A DNA stretch of 64,000 nucleotides, from the NCBI RefSeq assembly GCF_004766055.1, contig NZ_SPQR01000001.1, forward strand, positions 534,222 to 598,221, in the 5' to 3' direction. Shown here one piece after another: positions 1 through 9,318 of this stretch. Made by a program: the position numbers and the translations under genes. The DNA comes from Desulfosporosinus sp. Sb-LF (GTDB taxonomy: Bacteria; Bacillota; Desulfitobacteriia; Desulfitobacteriales; Desulfitobacteriaceae). The notes under the pieces were generated by a model. It was given only the letters and a program-made list of their open reading frames with translations, did no database searches and had not been told where the DNA came from. How positions within the stretch are numbered: the first letter of the stretch is position 1; the number at the start of each line of letters is the position of its first letter.

Positions 1-2
1 CT

Positions 3-143
3 TCATCAGATGTGCGTCTCACAATGGTAGATGGGCAAATCGTGATGCAAGATCGGCAGCTTTTAACGATCGATGTACCGCGGCTCAAAGAAAGCTCGAC
101 ACGCAGTATAAATCGAGTGATGAAGAGGGTAGGACTCCTGTAA
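3..143 (+). CDS. C-terminal end of an amidohydrolase-family protein (partial)
   Basis: An open frame enters from the left edge and stops at TAA 141-143, giving 46 residues. The tail contains VRLTMVDGQIVMQDRQ followed by LLTID, the beta-strand pattern that closes the composite domain of cyclic amidohydrolases such as S-adenosylhomocysteine/5-methylthioadenosine deaminases. The active-site part lies outside the window, so the substrate cannot be read. It sits 124 nt before adenine deaminase, on the same strand, which would fit a purine-salvage neighbourhood. Confidence 0.6.
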   Translation, partial: SSDVRLTMVDGQIVMQDRQLLTIDVPRLKESSTRSINRVMKRVGLL

Positions 144-182
144 GAGATTTTCAACTTGTTGCACATTGATAGGGAGGAATAT

Positions 183-237
183 GGACAGTTCGTGACTTGC
201 ATGAGAATCAAGGAAATAGGCAAGTTAAGAACTGTCC
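183..237 (+). promoter_or_regulatory. Nested hairpin in the leader of adenine deaminase
   Basis: GGACAGTT (183-190) pairs perfectly with AACTGTCC (230-237). A symmetric 3x3 internal loop follows, then a second 7-bp helix (194-200 with 220-226, one G-U pair) and a 19-nt loop. No U-run follows, so it is not an ordinary terminator. It lies 30 nt before the adenine deaminase start. It does not match the purine, ykkC or PreQ1 riboswitch cores I know; a structured leader or protein-binding RNA is possible. Confidence 0.45.
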
Positions 238-267
238 TTATCTGTATTCGGAGGGAGTAAGAAGTAA

Positions 268-2004
268 ATGTCGAGTTTTAAGCAGAGGATGGATGAAGCT
301 CGAGGGCTTGTGAAAATTGACCTAGTACTGAGAAGGGCGAGGTTGGTCAATGTTTTCTCGGGTGAAATTCACGAAACGGAAATCGGGATTCATGAAGGGA
401 ATTTTGTCGGTATTGGGTCATTCAAAGAAGCGGAGACAGAAGTTGACTTGTGTGGAAACTATGTTGTTCCTGGACTGATCGATGGGCATGTTCATATTGA
501 AAGCTCTCTTCTCTGTCCTGAGGAATTTTGTTCGCTCCTTCTTTCCCATGGAGTAACTACGGCTGTGGTGGATCCCCATGAGATTGCCAATGTTTTAGGG
601 GTCAAAGGCATTCGTTACATACTTGACAGTGTCGACACATTACCCTTTAACACGTTTGTAGCCCTTCCCTCCTGCGTTCCAGCAACAGAGCTGGAGACTT
701 CCGGGGCTCATCTTGGAGCTGCGGATTTAGCTGAATTTATTGCGGATCCAAAAGTAATAGGACTTGGAGAAGTAATGGATTATCAGGGAGTCATCGAAGC
801 AAAACCAGACATGGTGGAAAAGTTAGAACTTCCTGTGATGTTCAAGGATGGTCATGCTCCAGGAATATCTCCCCAGGATTTAAATGCGTATTATAAATCT
901 GGGATACATACCGAACACGAATGTTCTACGGTGGAAGAGGTTAGAGAACGTCTACGGCGTGGGTTTCATGTTATGCTTCGAGAGGGAAGCGCTGCCAAAA
1001 ACCTTTTGGACCTTTTACCGGCTGTGACGTCGGAAAATTCAGGACAGTGCCTCTTTGTGACAGATGATCGTCATCCAATAGACCTTATCCAGGAAGGAAG
1101 CGTCGACCACCTTGTCCGCCTCGCCATTGAGGCTGGTATTGATCCAATACGAGCAATCCAAATGGCGACGATTAATGCGGCGCGAGCAATTGGGCTTCCT
1201 CGATTGGGTGCAGTGGCTCCCGGGTATCAAGCGGACTTCGTTATCCTAAAAGATCTTAATCGATTTGACATCAAGGAAGTCTATTGGCGTGGGGTAAAAC
1301 AAAGTGGGAGTGATGTTAGTAGGAGAGAACGTCTGCGATTTCCACGCTTCAGTATAGCGGGGTTAACCGAGAGTGTTAATCTTGGTAACTGGTCCGATAA
1401 TAAACTCAAAGTCTCAGCTAGAGAAAAGGAAGCGAATCACGCCAAAGTTCAGGTAATTGGGGTTAAGGGGCATTCACTGGTGACGGCAGCCTTGTCGCGG
1501 AAACTTCCGGTAAAGAATGGGTTTGTTCAGACAGACCAGGCACAGGGAATCGCAAAAATTGCGGTGCTCGAACGGCATCATGGGACCGGGAATGTCGGCG
1601 TCGGATTTGTTGAAGGCCTGGGGTTGGAAAAAGGAGCTATTGCTTCAACGGTTGCTCACGATTCTCACAATCTGGTCGTCGTAGGAATGAGTGATGAGGA
1701 AATGAATCTTGCGATTCAAACCTGCGCGGAAATGGGTGGCGGACTTTGTTTAGTCGATGGAGATCATGTGATTGGGAAGTTGCCTTTACCGATTGCCGGT
1801 CTTATGACAGATCAGGAGGCTGAACCAGTTACTCAAACCCTGAATGAGTTACATGAGAAAGCACATCTTCTGGGAATTAGTGAAAGTGTGGATCCATTTA
1901 TGACACTGGCCTTTCTTTCACTACCGGTGATTCCTGAGTTAAAGTTGACAGATTTAGGGTTAGTCGATGTAGATCGCTTTCGATTGACAGAGACTGTCTT
2001 GTAG
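268..2004 (+). CDS. ade: Adenine deaminase
   Basis: Cytoplasmic metal-dependent amidohydrolase that converts adenine to hypoxanthine and ammonia in purine salvage. The 578 residues match the usual Ade length. Visible motifs are the metal-binding HVHIESS (from about residue 74), VVDPHEIAN (about 101-108), GLGEVMDYQGV, KDGHAPG, HECSTVEE, and TDDRHP, which carries the late catalytic Asp region. The C-terminal half contains the Ade-specific domain with HDSHNLVVVG. The ATG at 268 follows GGAGGG at a normal distance. A hairpin precedes it and an amidohydrolase tail lies just upstream. The 3' end abuts, within a few bases, the relic of a sodium symporter. Confidence 0.95.
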   Translation: MSSFKQRMDEARGLVKIDLVLRRARLVNVFSGEIHETEIGIHEGNFVGIGSFKEAETEVDLCGNYVVPGLIDGHVHIESSLLCPEEFCSLLLSHGVTTAVVDPHEIANVLGVKGIRYILDSVDTLPFNTFVALPSCVPATELETSGAHLGAADLAEFIADPKVIGLGEVMDYQGVIEAKPDMVEKLELPVMFKDGHAPGISPQDLNAYYKSGIHTEHECSTVEEVRERLRRGFHVMLREGSAAKNLLDLLPAVTSENSGQCLFVTDDRHPIDLIQEGSVDHLVRLAIEAGIDPIRAIQMATINAARAIGLPRLGAVAPGYQADFVILKDLNRFDIKEVYWRGVKQSGSDVSRRERLRFPRFSIAGLTESVNLGNWSDNKLKVSAREKEANHAKVQVIGVKGHSLVTAALSRKLPVKNGFVQTDQAQGIAKIAVLERHHGTGNVGVGFVEGLGLEKGAIASTVAHDSHNLVVVGMSDEEMNLAIQTCAEMGGGLCLVDGDHVIGKLPLPIAGLMTDQEAEPVTQTLNELHEKAHLLGISESVDPFMTLAFLSLPVIPELKLTDLGLVDVDRFRLTETVL

Positions 2005-2442
2005 CTGCGGTACTTGGTTCCGCAGTGGGACTAGGAAACATCTGGAAATTCCCATATGTTATTGGGCTAATGGAGGGGCTGCTTTCATACTGGTATATCT
2101 GCTCTGCCTTGCTATGGTCGGCATACAAAAGCGAATGCTGACGGAGCGTTCAAAGCATTGGAACCTCATCGACCTTGGTATTGAGTCGGTAGTGCAGGGG
2201 TGTTAAGCGCCTTCCTAATTATGGATTTTTACACAACAGTTGCTGGTTGGGTATATTCCTACATTTTTAAGGCAGCTGGAGGAGCTCTTCTTTCGACCAA
2301 CCCGGAGGAAACTTCCCCTGTTTTCAAAACACTTGTGTCAGTGTGTTGGTGAACCTTTGAATACGTTGTACCGATTGCTATAGCCTTTGTACTTTTAGCT
2401 GGTCTAAATATTATTTTTTTTAATAAATGTACTATAGGTTGA
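1999..2442 (+). pseudogene. Relic of a neurotransmitter:sodium symporter (NSS/SNF) family transporter
   Basis: Translation in shifting frames recovers family hallmarks. AAVLGSAVGLGNIWKFPY (first transmembrane helix with the sodium site) is followed by a frameshift near 2068, then ANGGAAFILVYLLCLAMVG. AFKALEPHRPWY follows, with an in-frame TGA, then LSAFLIMDFYTTVAGWVYSYIFKA, another stop, and EYVVPIAIAFVLLAGLN. Intact members have about 450-500 residues; here roughly 145 codons' worth remain, with at least one frameshift, two nonsense codons and a large internal deletion. The 5' end is lost where it meets ade. This is decayed sequence, not a functional gene. Confidence 0.8.
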
Positions 2443-2584
2443 CTAGGGGTTTAGAATAGGACTAAAGGGAAAATTTCAAGGACTTGGGTATTTGGAGAAG
2501 GTTATTCAATATATTTTGACGAATTATACAGATTCGTAGGGAGGGACTGGAACAGACATTAACTTAAGATAGGGTGAAGGATTC

Positions 2585-3652
2585 ATGCGTTTGGTAAACA
2601 TACGTTATGTTGAGGAAGGATCAATTTTAGCTCGACAAGTGATCAATTCTTCTGGTATGGTTTTATTACAAGCAGGGGTTCGCTTGACGGCATCATATAT
2701 TGGACGTTTAAAGACTATGGGGTATGACGTCTTGTTTATTCTGGATGATCGGCTGGATGATGTAGAATTTCAAACGGCAATTACTGCTCAAACTCGAGAG
2801 GCCGCCTATCATACTATTGAAAAAGTCAGCAAATACATCGAAAGTGGTCAAGAAGATGCCCTAAGTGTGGAAAATATTCGCAAGACCATTCAGCAGATGA
2901 TTAACGACTTGTTATTCAGTGCGGATATATTGGGAAATTTGTCAGAGATACAGGGATATGATGACTATACTTTTCATCATTCGGTCAACACAACTATACT
3001 AGCCCTTGTCTTAGGAATTGCATCTGGATATTCAGAACCGAAATTAATCGAGCTTGGCATGGGTGTTCTCATGCATGATATCGGAAAGATAAAAGTCCCA
3101 GAGTACATTCTGAACAAGAAGACTCCACTGACAGAAGAAGAATTTGGAGAGATCAAGCAACATGCGACATATGGGTTTGACATACTTCGTAAGAACAATG
3201 ATTTAAGTTTGCTTTCTTCTCATATTGCCTTTCAACATCAGGAAAAATGGGATGGGTCTGGTTATCCGAGAGGACTCAAGGGAAGCGAAATTCATGAGTA
3301 CGGAAGATTAGCTGCAATTGCGGATGTGTATGAAGCATTGACGAGTAAACGAGTTTACCGAAAGGCCGTCGAGCCTAATGATGCTTACGAATATATTGTT
3401 GCTCAGTCAAACTCACATTTTGATCCACAAATGCTAGAGATATTTAAAAAACATATTGCCGTTTACCCATCTGGCTCTGGAATTTTATTGAGTAACGGGC
3501 AAAGAGGAAATGTTGTAAGACAAAACTCCGCTTTCCCGAATCGTCCCTTTGTGAGGATGCTTTACGAAAAAGAAGAAGAGTTAGTTTCTCCAATCGATTA
3601 TAATTTGGCGGAAGTACCTTCTCTTATGATTGTCGCCGTGGATAATCGCTAG
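2585..3652 (+). CDS. HD-GYP domain protein (probable cyclic-di-GMP phosphodiesterase)
   Basis: A 355-residue cytoplasmic protein. The N-terminal ~125 residues form a variable domain without membrane segments. The HD-GYP domain starts at HHSVNT (about 131), with MHDIGK (HD at 164-165) and GSGYPRG (GYP at 226-228), followed by IADVYEALTSKRVYRK. All signature residues are present, so hydrolysis of c-di-GMP or a related cyclic dinucleotide is expected. No receiver or PAS domain is visible, so the input signal is unknown. It is a single-gene unit: decayed symporter upstream, strong bidirectional terminator downstream. Confidence 0.9.
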   Translation: MRLVNIRYVEEGSILARQVINSSGMVLLQAGVRLTASYIGRLKTMGYDVLFILDDRLDDVEFQTAITAQTREAAYHTIEKVSKYIESGQEDALSVENIRKTIQQMINDLLFSADILGNLSEIQGYDDYTFHHSVNTTILALVLGIASGYSEPKLIELGMGVLMHDIGKIKVPEYILNKKTPLTEEEFGEIKQHATYGFDILRKNNDLSLLSSHIAFQHQEKWDGSGYPRGLKGSEIHEYGRLAAIADVYEALTSKRVYRKAVEPNDAYEYIVAQSNSHFDPQMLEIFKKHIAVYPSGSGILLSNGQRGNVVRQNSAFPNRPFVRMLYEKEEELVSPIDYNLAEVPSLMIVAVDNR

Positions 3653-3745
3653 CTTAGCAATAGTGCTTTTTGCAGTGAAATCGTGAATTATTATGGATGA
3701 TAAGGGCCTAAATGAATGAGGAGTAATTTGGAATATCAAATGCTA

Positions 3746-3792
3746 AGAGTAAGAAACAAGCTCACCCAATGGGGAAGCTTGTTTCTTACTCT
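3746..3792. terminator. Bidirectional terminator between HD-GYP and DUF255 genes
   Basis: A 17-bp perfect stem (3746-3762 with 3776-3792) closes a 13-nt loop and is followed by TTTTT on the plus strand. It lies between convergent genes, so it can serve both. Confidence 0.85.
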
Positions 3793-3803
3793 TTTTATTA
3801 TTC

Positions 3804-5964
3804 TTAGGAGTTTGTCAAGAGAGTCTCGAATTCTCCGATCTGCTGAACGGGACGTTGACAGGTAAAGTTCTGGCACAGATAAGCTGTAGTATGACCGGGT
3901 TCAAGGGGGTAATCTTGGACCCAAGGGACAATCTCGGTAAGGCTTCCTTCTTGGTAAAGAACAGAAGCATATGGGCGGAATGTGGAAAAGAAGAGTTGCC
4001 GCATTTTGGGCAGTTGGGCTGAATCAAGAGAACCCGCTAGAATCAATTCCTGACTGGGATGAAGGGCAAACTGTAGGGCTTGAAGAAACGCTGTGTAACC
4101 AGAGGGATGTTCTTCGAGAACAGGGCGGAAATCCAGAAGTAGTTGTTCCGCTTTTTTTTCCCAACGTTCTTCACCTGTGAGTCGCGCTAATCGAAGAAGG
4201 TTGAGCGCAGTAATCGAATTGCCAGAAGGAAGTGCTCCGTCGTAACTCTCTTTAGGGCGGAAGAGAAGTTCTTCGGCATCTGACCCGGTTAGATAATACC
4301 CTCCACCTTCTTCATCCCAAAAAAGCCGTTCCTGTTCCTCTTGAAGTTGAAGTGCGGTTCGGAGGTATTGTGGCTGACCAATAACAGAGTAAAGCTCTAG
4401 GAGCCCTGCTATAAAAAAGGCATAATCGTCCAAGTAACCTGGGTAGGCTGCATCCCCGTCTCGGTAACGAGCCAAGAGGCGTCCATCACTACGCAAAAGG
4501 TGGGTGAGAACAAACTTCACTGCTCTTTCTGCAGCTTCTAAATAGCTCTTGTTTCCAAGAACTTGTGCACCTTTCGCCAAAGCAGAGATCATCAGCCCGT
4601 TCCAGGCTGTCAAAATCTTATCGTCTTTATGAGGGTGGATCCGCTTCTCGCGTATGGTAAATAAGGTTTGGCGTGCCTCTTCCAGGGAATGTAGAACCTC
4701 ATATTCGGAGAGGGAGTTGTCAAGTGCGATTTTCCCTAAAGAGCCAAGTAAAAGGTTGGGAATATTTTTCCCTTCAAAGTTACCTTCGGGGGTAATGTCA
4801 TAAACCGCACAGTACCTCTCTGCTGTCTCTTTGCCTAGTGCGGCTTCTATCTCATCGGGGGTCCATACATGGAATTTTCCTTCCAAGCCCTCAGCGTCAG
4901 CATCTTCCGCGGAGTAGAAACCGCCTTCAGGGGAGGTCATGTCTCGAAGGACATAGGTGAAGATTTCTTGTGCTAGTTGTGCATCTTTAGGATGATGTCC
5001 AACTTGATGGCTTTCTAAGTAAGTTAAGGCAAGCAGTGCATTATCATAGAGCATTTTTTCGAAGTGAGGGACCAACCACTTTTCATCTGTGCTGTACCTT
5101 GCAAACCCGAATCCGACATGATCATAGATCCCGCCTTGAGCCATGCCATCAAGTGTTTTCCGGACTATCTCGAGCGCCTTGGCTTCTGGATGGTCTTGAG
5201 CATAGCGCAGGAGGAAGGTTAGGGTATGGGGTGTGGGGAATTTCGGAGCACGACCAAAACCACCGTAATGCTCGTCGAAGCTGTGGGCTAGAGTGGAGTA
5301 AGCTTTATCGATCAGCTGTGTTCCCCACTTTTTAATGGCGTCGGAAGCTAAGTCCTGGCCGTCTTTTAATGAGAGGTCGTCGATTGGGGAAGTAAGGGGC
5401 GTTACTTTTTTGGATTTATTGGGGACGGACCTTTGAGAATGAACAGCTGACATGATCCGTTCTGCAGACTCCCTTACTTTGGCCTCATCGGTGTTCCAGA
5501 GTGTTCCCACTTGTTCCAACAGCTCCATAAGACCTTGACGGCCGTAACGTTGGGTTTTTGGGAAATAAGTTCCACAGAAAAATGGTTTTTTCTCCTCCGT
5601 CATCAGGATAGTGAGCGGCCAGCCGCCTGACCCAGTGAGAGCCTGGCAGAAAGCCATGTACAAATGGTCAACATCAGGACGTTCCTCACGGTCAACTTTT
5701 ATACAGACAAAGTAGCGATTCAGAATGTCTGCAACTTCCTGATCCTCAAAAGATTCTCTTTCCATAACATGGCACCAATGGCAAGTCGGTTTCTTGCACC
5801 AACTACGAATACCCAATAGATAAGAAAATTGGCTTGTTCTCTGCCTTTGCAGTTTCGAACGCTTCTTCTCCCCAAGGAAACCAGTTGACGGGATTGTTAG
5901 CGTGTTGGAGTAGATACGGGCTTTTTTCCTTGGTTAATCTATTGGGTGTTTTTGTAGTCGTCAT
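3804..5964 (-). pseudogene. DUF255 thioredoxin-domain protein (YyaL/SSP411 family), frameshifted near the N-terminus
   Basis: The family couples an N-terminal thioredoxin-like domain to an (alpha/alpha)6-barrel similar to N-acylglucosamine epimerases; its activity is poorly known. A normal start is at 5964 (ATG with GAAAGGTGG upstream). From there the frame encodes [19 protein letters not shown] and PIFLSIGYS, then hits TAG at 5805-5803. The expected continuation TCHWCHVMERESFED resumes in another frame after about 19 extra bases. The remaining open frame (TTG at 5816 to 3804) covers the CxxC motif and the rest of the ~690-residue family length. Either the strain carries a disrupted gene or there is a sequence error; a rescue start at TTG 5816 would lose the first ~53 residues. 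Confidence 0.8.
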
Positions 5965-6142
5965 GGGCAATCACCACCTTTCAAACAAGTTTACTTTAGT
6001 TATTATCTGGTAGCGCATTACTAATTATACACCACTGCCTTGACGATTACCCCACGAAGACCTACAACAAAAGTTCGTCACATAATTGAGTTTTATTTCA
6101 TTGGCCCATAAAAAAATCGGATTTGAAGAACATAAAAATTCA

Positions 6143-6171
6143 TTGAGAGAATGAGAACCTTCGTTTATAAT
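6143..6171 (+). promoter_or_regulatory. SigA-type promoter for the ynj-like transporter operon
   Basis: TTGAGA (6143-6148), a 17-bp spacer and TATAAT (6166-6171) lie about 100 bp upstream of the solute-binding protein gene. The rest of 5965-6268 holds no gene; a TATAAT on the minus strand at 6024-6029 could serve the DUF255 gene. Confidence 0.65.
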
Positions 6172-6268
6172 AAGTAGGTAATAATCGATTGGGATAATGC
6201 GACGGTTATGAATTATCCTTTTCTGCTGTTAGTTACAGATTCTAATAAAGAAGGGTAGGCCATAAACC

Positions 6269-7525
6269 GTGCGAATAGGGAATTCTTCTGTGCTTCTAAT
6301 CATTTTATCTATTTTTTTAGTCTTGACAGGCTGCTCACAAGTCCAGAAACGAAGTGATTCTTCTGCCGTACCGACAAATCTTCTGAAGGCTGATTGGAAC
6401 GAGGTTTTAACACAGGCTAAGGGACAGACCGTTAATATGTATATGTGGGGTGGAAGTGAATCCATCAATCGTTACATGGATGAATGGATCGCCCCACGTT
6501 TAAAGAAGGATTACGGAGTTACCTTGAACCGTGTACCTGTCAATGATATTAACGATGTGATCAATAAGCTGCTTGCGGAAAAACAGGTCAACAAGACAGA
6601 TGGCAGCGTTGATCTTATCTGGATCAACGGTGAAAATTTTAAAAATGCTAAAGAACATCAATTACTCTGGGGTTCCTTCGATAAGCAACTTCCTAATTTT
6701 AATCAATATATTGATGCTAATACACCAGATATTAAAGATGACTTCGGCTTGCCTACGGAGGGCTATGAAGCGCCATGGGGTAAAGCTCAGTTTGTCTTCA
6801 TTTATGATTCCAATAAAATAAAGATTCCTCCGACTTCGATGTTACAGCTCGCTAATTGGGTTAAACAAAACCCAGGCAAGTTTACCTATCCTGCGCCTCC
6901 TGATTTTACAGGGAGCGCATTTGTACGTCATGCCCTATATGAAACAACAGGCGGCTATCAACAATACATGAAACCACTCGACTCTAAAACCCTCACACCT
7001 CAACTGACACCAGTCTGGGATTATCTTAAATCTATAAAGCCCTTTTTATGGAGGGAAGGATCAACTTATCCTGAAAGCTTAGCAAAATTAGATCAGCTTT
7101 ATGCCAATGGAGAAGTCTGGATGACCATGGGATATGATCCAGCTAGGGCATCTAATGAGATTAAGAAGGGAACCTTCCCGGTGTCAACTCGTACCTTCGT
7201 GCTTGAAAAGGGGACCCTTGCTAATACTCATTATCTATCGATACCCTTTAACTCGACCCATCGAGCGGGGGCAATGGTTGCCATTAATTTCATGCTTTCT
7301 CCAGAAGCACAAATCGCTAAATTCGATCCCGTTAATTGGGGCGAAGATATGTCGTTGGATCTTAAGAAAATGTCCCCTGAAGACCAAAAACGCATCTCAG
7401 GTATCGACCGCGGAATTGCCACTTTGTCTGTCGGAGAATTGGCCAGTCATAGGCTTCCTGAGCTGCCAAGCGAATATGTCGACTTTCTTGACACTGGTTG
7501 GTTAGACTATGTGGCAAGAAAGTAA
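6269..7525 (+). CDS. ABC transporter substrate-binding lipoprotein, YnjB-like
   Basis: Extracytoplasmic solute-binding protein of a four-gene ABC importer. The N-terminus is a lipoprotein signal peptide with lipobox LTGC, so it should be anchored to the outer face of the membrane. The mature part has the fold pattern of iron/thiamine/polyamine-type binding proteins (MYMWGGSESINRYMDEW, then DLIWINGENF and APWGKAQFVFIYDS), closest in my recognition to E. coli YnjB. The GTG start at 6269 follows AAGAAGGG. The stop overlaps the next gene by 17 nt. Ligand is unknown; thiamine has been suggested for YnjB by similarity only. Confidence 0.85.
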   Translation: MRIGNSSVLLIILSIFLVLTGCSQVQKRSDSSAVPTNLLKADWNEVLTQAKGQTVNMYMWGGSESINRYMDEWIAPRLKKDYGVTLNRVPVNDINDVINKLLAEKQVNKTDGSVDLIWINGENFKNAKEHQLLWGSFDKQLPNFNQYIDANTPDIKDDFGLPTEGYEAPWGKAQFVFIYDSNKIKIPPTSMLQLANWVKQNPGKFTYPAPPDFTGSAFVRHALYETTGGYQQYMKPLDSKTLTPQLTPVWDYLKSIKPFLWREGSTYPESLAKLDQLYANGEVWMTMGYDPARASNEIKKGTFPVSTRTFVLEKGTLANTHYLSIPFNSTHRAGAMVAINFMLSPEAQIAKFDPVNWGEDMSLDLKKMSPEDQKRISGIDRGIATLSVGELASHRLPELPSEYVDFLDTGWLDYVARK

Positions 7526-8390
7526 GCCTTATTGGCTTGTTCTACCCGCTGTAATTGTGATTATGATCTTGTTTTTTGGCGGTCTGATTGAGGGAGTGGC
7601 CCAAAGTGTCGGATACTTCCCCGCTGCGGGTCAATTTAATTTTTCTACAAACGCTTATCATAAATTATTAATCTCAAAGGATTTTTGGCTGGCGCTTTGG
7701 CTCACGTTGCGGATTTCTTTTTTATCCACTCTTCTAGCTGGGATTCTTGGTCTTGGAATCTCTCTTTTCTTTTTGCGAAACGAACGTAGGAAATCAAGGC
7801 TTCGTCTCTGGCTCCAAGGCTTGTGCAATTTGCCTTTAGTCATCCCGCATTTTGTCGGTGCCTATATAATGATGCTTCTATTGATGCAAAGTGGATATGT
7901 CTCACGGCTATGTTATTATTTAGGTTTGATTCAGCAACCCGAAGTGTTTCCCGTGTTAACGAATGATCCAACGGGCTGGGGGGTTATCTTAACGTATACG
8001 TGGAAAGAGGCCCCCTTTATAGCGTTGATGGTCTATCCGGTCCTTAGAAAAGTTTATTCTGATTGGCAGGAAGTAGCTAAGGTCTTTGGAGCAAAACCCT
8101 GGCAATTTTTTATCGAAGTATCCATGCCAATGCTTTTTCCAGCTTGGTCTTCAAGTTGCTTTATTGTGTTTTCTTTCACGTTTTCCGCTTTTGAAGTGCC
8201 GTATTTAATGGGGATTACCTACCCCAAAATGCTGCCGGTATTATCTTATAGTCTCTATACAAATGGCGGCTGGAACAGGATGCCAGAAGCAATGGCTATC
8301 AACGTCCTCTTGACGATCATTACCGCGTTTTTAGGGATACTTGCTTACAAGCTCAACCGAAGGTGGGGAACGCCGGGAAGGAGAAGTTGA
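7509..8390 (+). CDS. ABC transporter permease, first YnjC-like half
   Basis: Integral membrane subunit of 293 residues with about six hydrophobic segments. The cytoplasmic EAA loop is recognisable around EVAKVFGAKPWQFFIEVSMP, which docks on the ATPase. It overlaps the binding-protein gene by 17 nt and is followed closely by the second permease. In E. coli the corresponding YnjC is one long fused permease of about 500 residues; here the two halves are separate genes, the common PotB/PotC-like arrangement. Confidence 0.88.
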   Translation: MWQESKPYWLVLPAVIVIMILFFGGLIEGVAQSVGYFPAAGQFNFSTNAYHKLLISKDFWLALWLTLRISFLSTLLAGILGLGISLFFLRNERRKSRLRLWLQGLCNLPLVIPHFVGAYIMMLLLMQSGYVSRLCYYLGLIQQPEVFPVLTNDPTGWGVILTYTWKEAPFIALMVYPVLRKVYSDWQEVAKVFGAKPWQFFIEVSMPMLFPAWSSSCFIVFSFTFSAFEVPYLMGITYPKMLPVLSYSLYTNGGWNRMPEAMAINVLLTIITAFLGILAYKLNRRWGTPGRRS

Positions 8391-8400
8391 TGAAAAGTTG

Positions 8401-9225
8401 ATGAATAAGTTAATGATGAAGAGTTTAAGAAGAACTCTGCGTATCCTGATAAGCCTGCTCGCTGTTTTGATCTTGGCACTACCGATTATTTCCTTACTAA
8501 TAAATAGCTTTACATACGGTTGGCGATGGCCTGATCTATTTCCCCAAGCTTTTTCCTCTAGGGCTTGGAGTTATGTGTTAATACCGAGCTCGGGAACCTA
8601 TAGGTCCATCGGGCTTAGCTTAGAAATCGCTTCGGCAGTAACAATCATAAATCTTCTAATGGGGATGCCGGCTGCCTTTGCTCTAGCTAGATATAACTTC
8701 AGAGGGAAGTTGCTGGTCGAGGGAATCATCTATGCGCCAATCATCATTCCCGCGTTTGTTTCAACCATGGGTATCCATATGACCTTTCTCAAGCTTGGTT
8801 TAACGGAGTCTAATATGGGTGTTATTTTAGCCCATTTAGCACCAACGCTTCCCTATATGATCAGAGCTTTAGTGATTAGCTTTCAGACGCTTGAGCCTTC
8901 ACTAGAGGATCAAGCAAGATCGCTTGGAGCTGGCCGGTGGCAATGCTATTGGTATATTATTTTGCCGCATCTTGTTCCTGGGATTGTTGCGGGGGCCAGC
9001 TTAAGTGTCCTTATCTCACTGAGCCAATATATGATCACGTTCTTGATCGGAAGTGGGCAAGTGGTGACTCTAACGCTTCTACTGTTTCCGTTTATCAATG
9101 GTGGGGATCTTGCTATTGGCAGTGCTTATGCCCTTCTTTTCGCAGGGATGGCGGGTCTTGCCCTTTACGTCATGGGTTGGCTGCTTAAGCAATATTACGG
9201 TAAGCGACTACACTTTCATCTATAA
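8401..9225 (+). CDS. ABC transporter permease, second YnjC-like half
   Basis: Second membrane subunit, about 274 residues from the ATG at 8401. The TTG at 8398 is equally possible, with AAGGAG at 8379-8384; the same frame is open further upstream to 8341, but that would overlap the previous gene without a better ribosome site. About six transmembrane segments are visible. The EAA loop reads DQARSLGAGRWQCYWYIILP. It pairs with the permease upstream to form a heterodimeric channel. Confidence 0.88.
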   Translation: MNKLMMKSLRRTLRILISLLAVLILALPIISLLINSFTYGWRWPDLFPQAFSSRAWSYVLIPSSGTYRSIGLSLEIASAVTIINLLMGMPAAFALARYNFRGKLLVEGIIYAPIIIPAFVSTMGIHMTFLKLGLTESNMGVILAHLAPTLPYMIRALVISFQTLEPSLEDQARSLGAGRWQCYWYIILPHLVPGIVAGASLSVLISLSQYMITFLIGSGQVVTLTLLLFPFINGGDLAIGSAYALLFAGMAGLALYVMGWLLKQYYGKRLHFHL

Positions 9226-9318
9226 ATGAGATCAAATCAAAAAAGAACAATTTCACGTACCAGGCATTAATAACATCATACCAAACAGAACATTAAAGTG
9301 AGCCTTAAGGAGTAACAC

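Noticed and set aside
7509..9225. Possible single fused permease split by a frameshift
   Set aside because: Each half has its own membrane topology and EAA loop, and the second has its own start codons; separate permeases are the common form of this transporter class.
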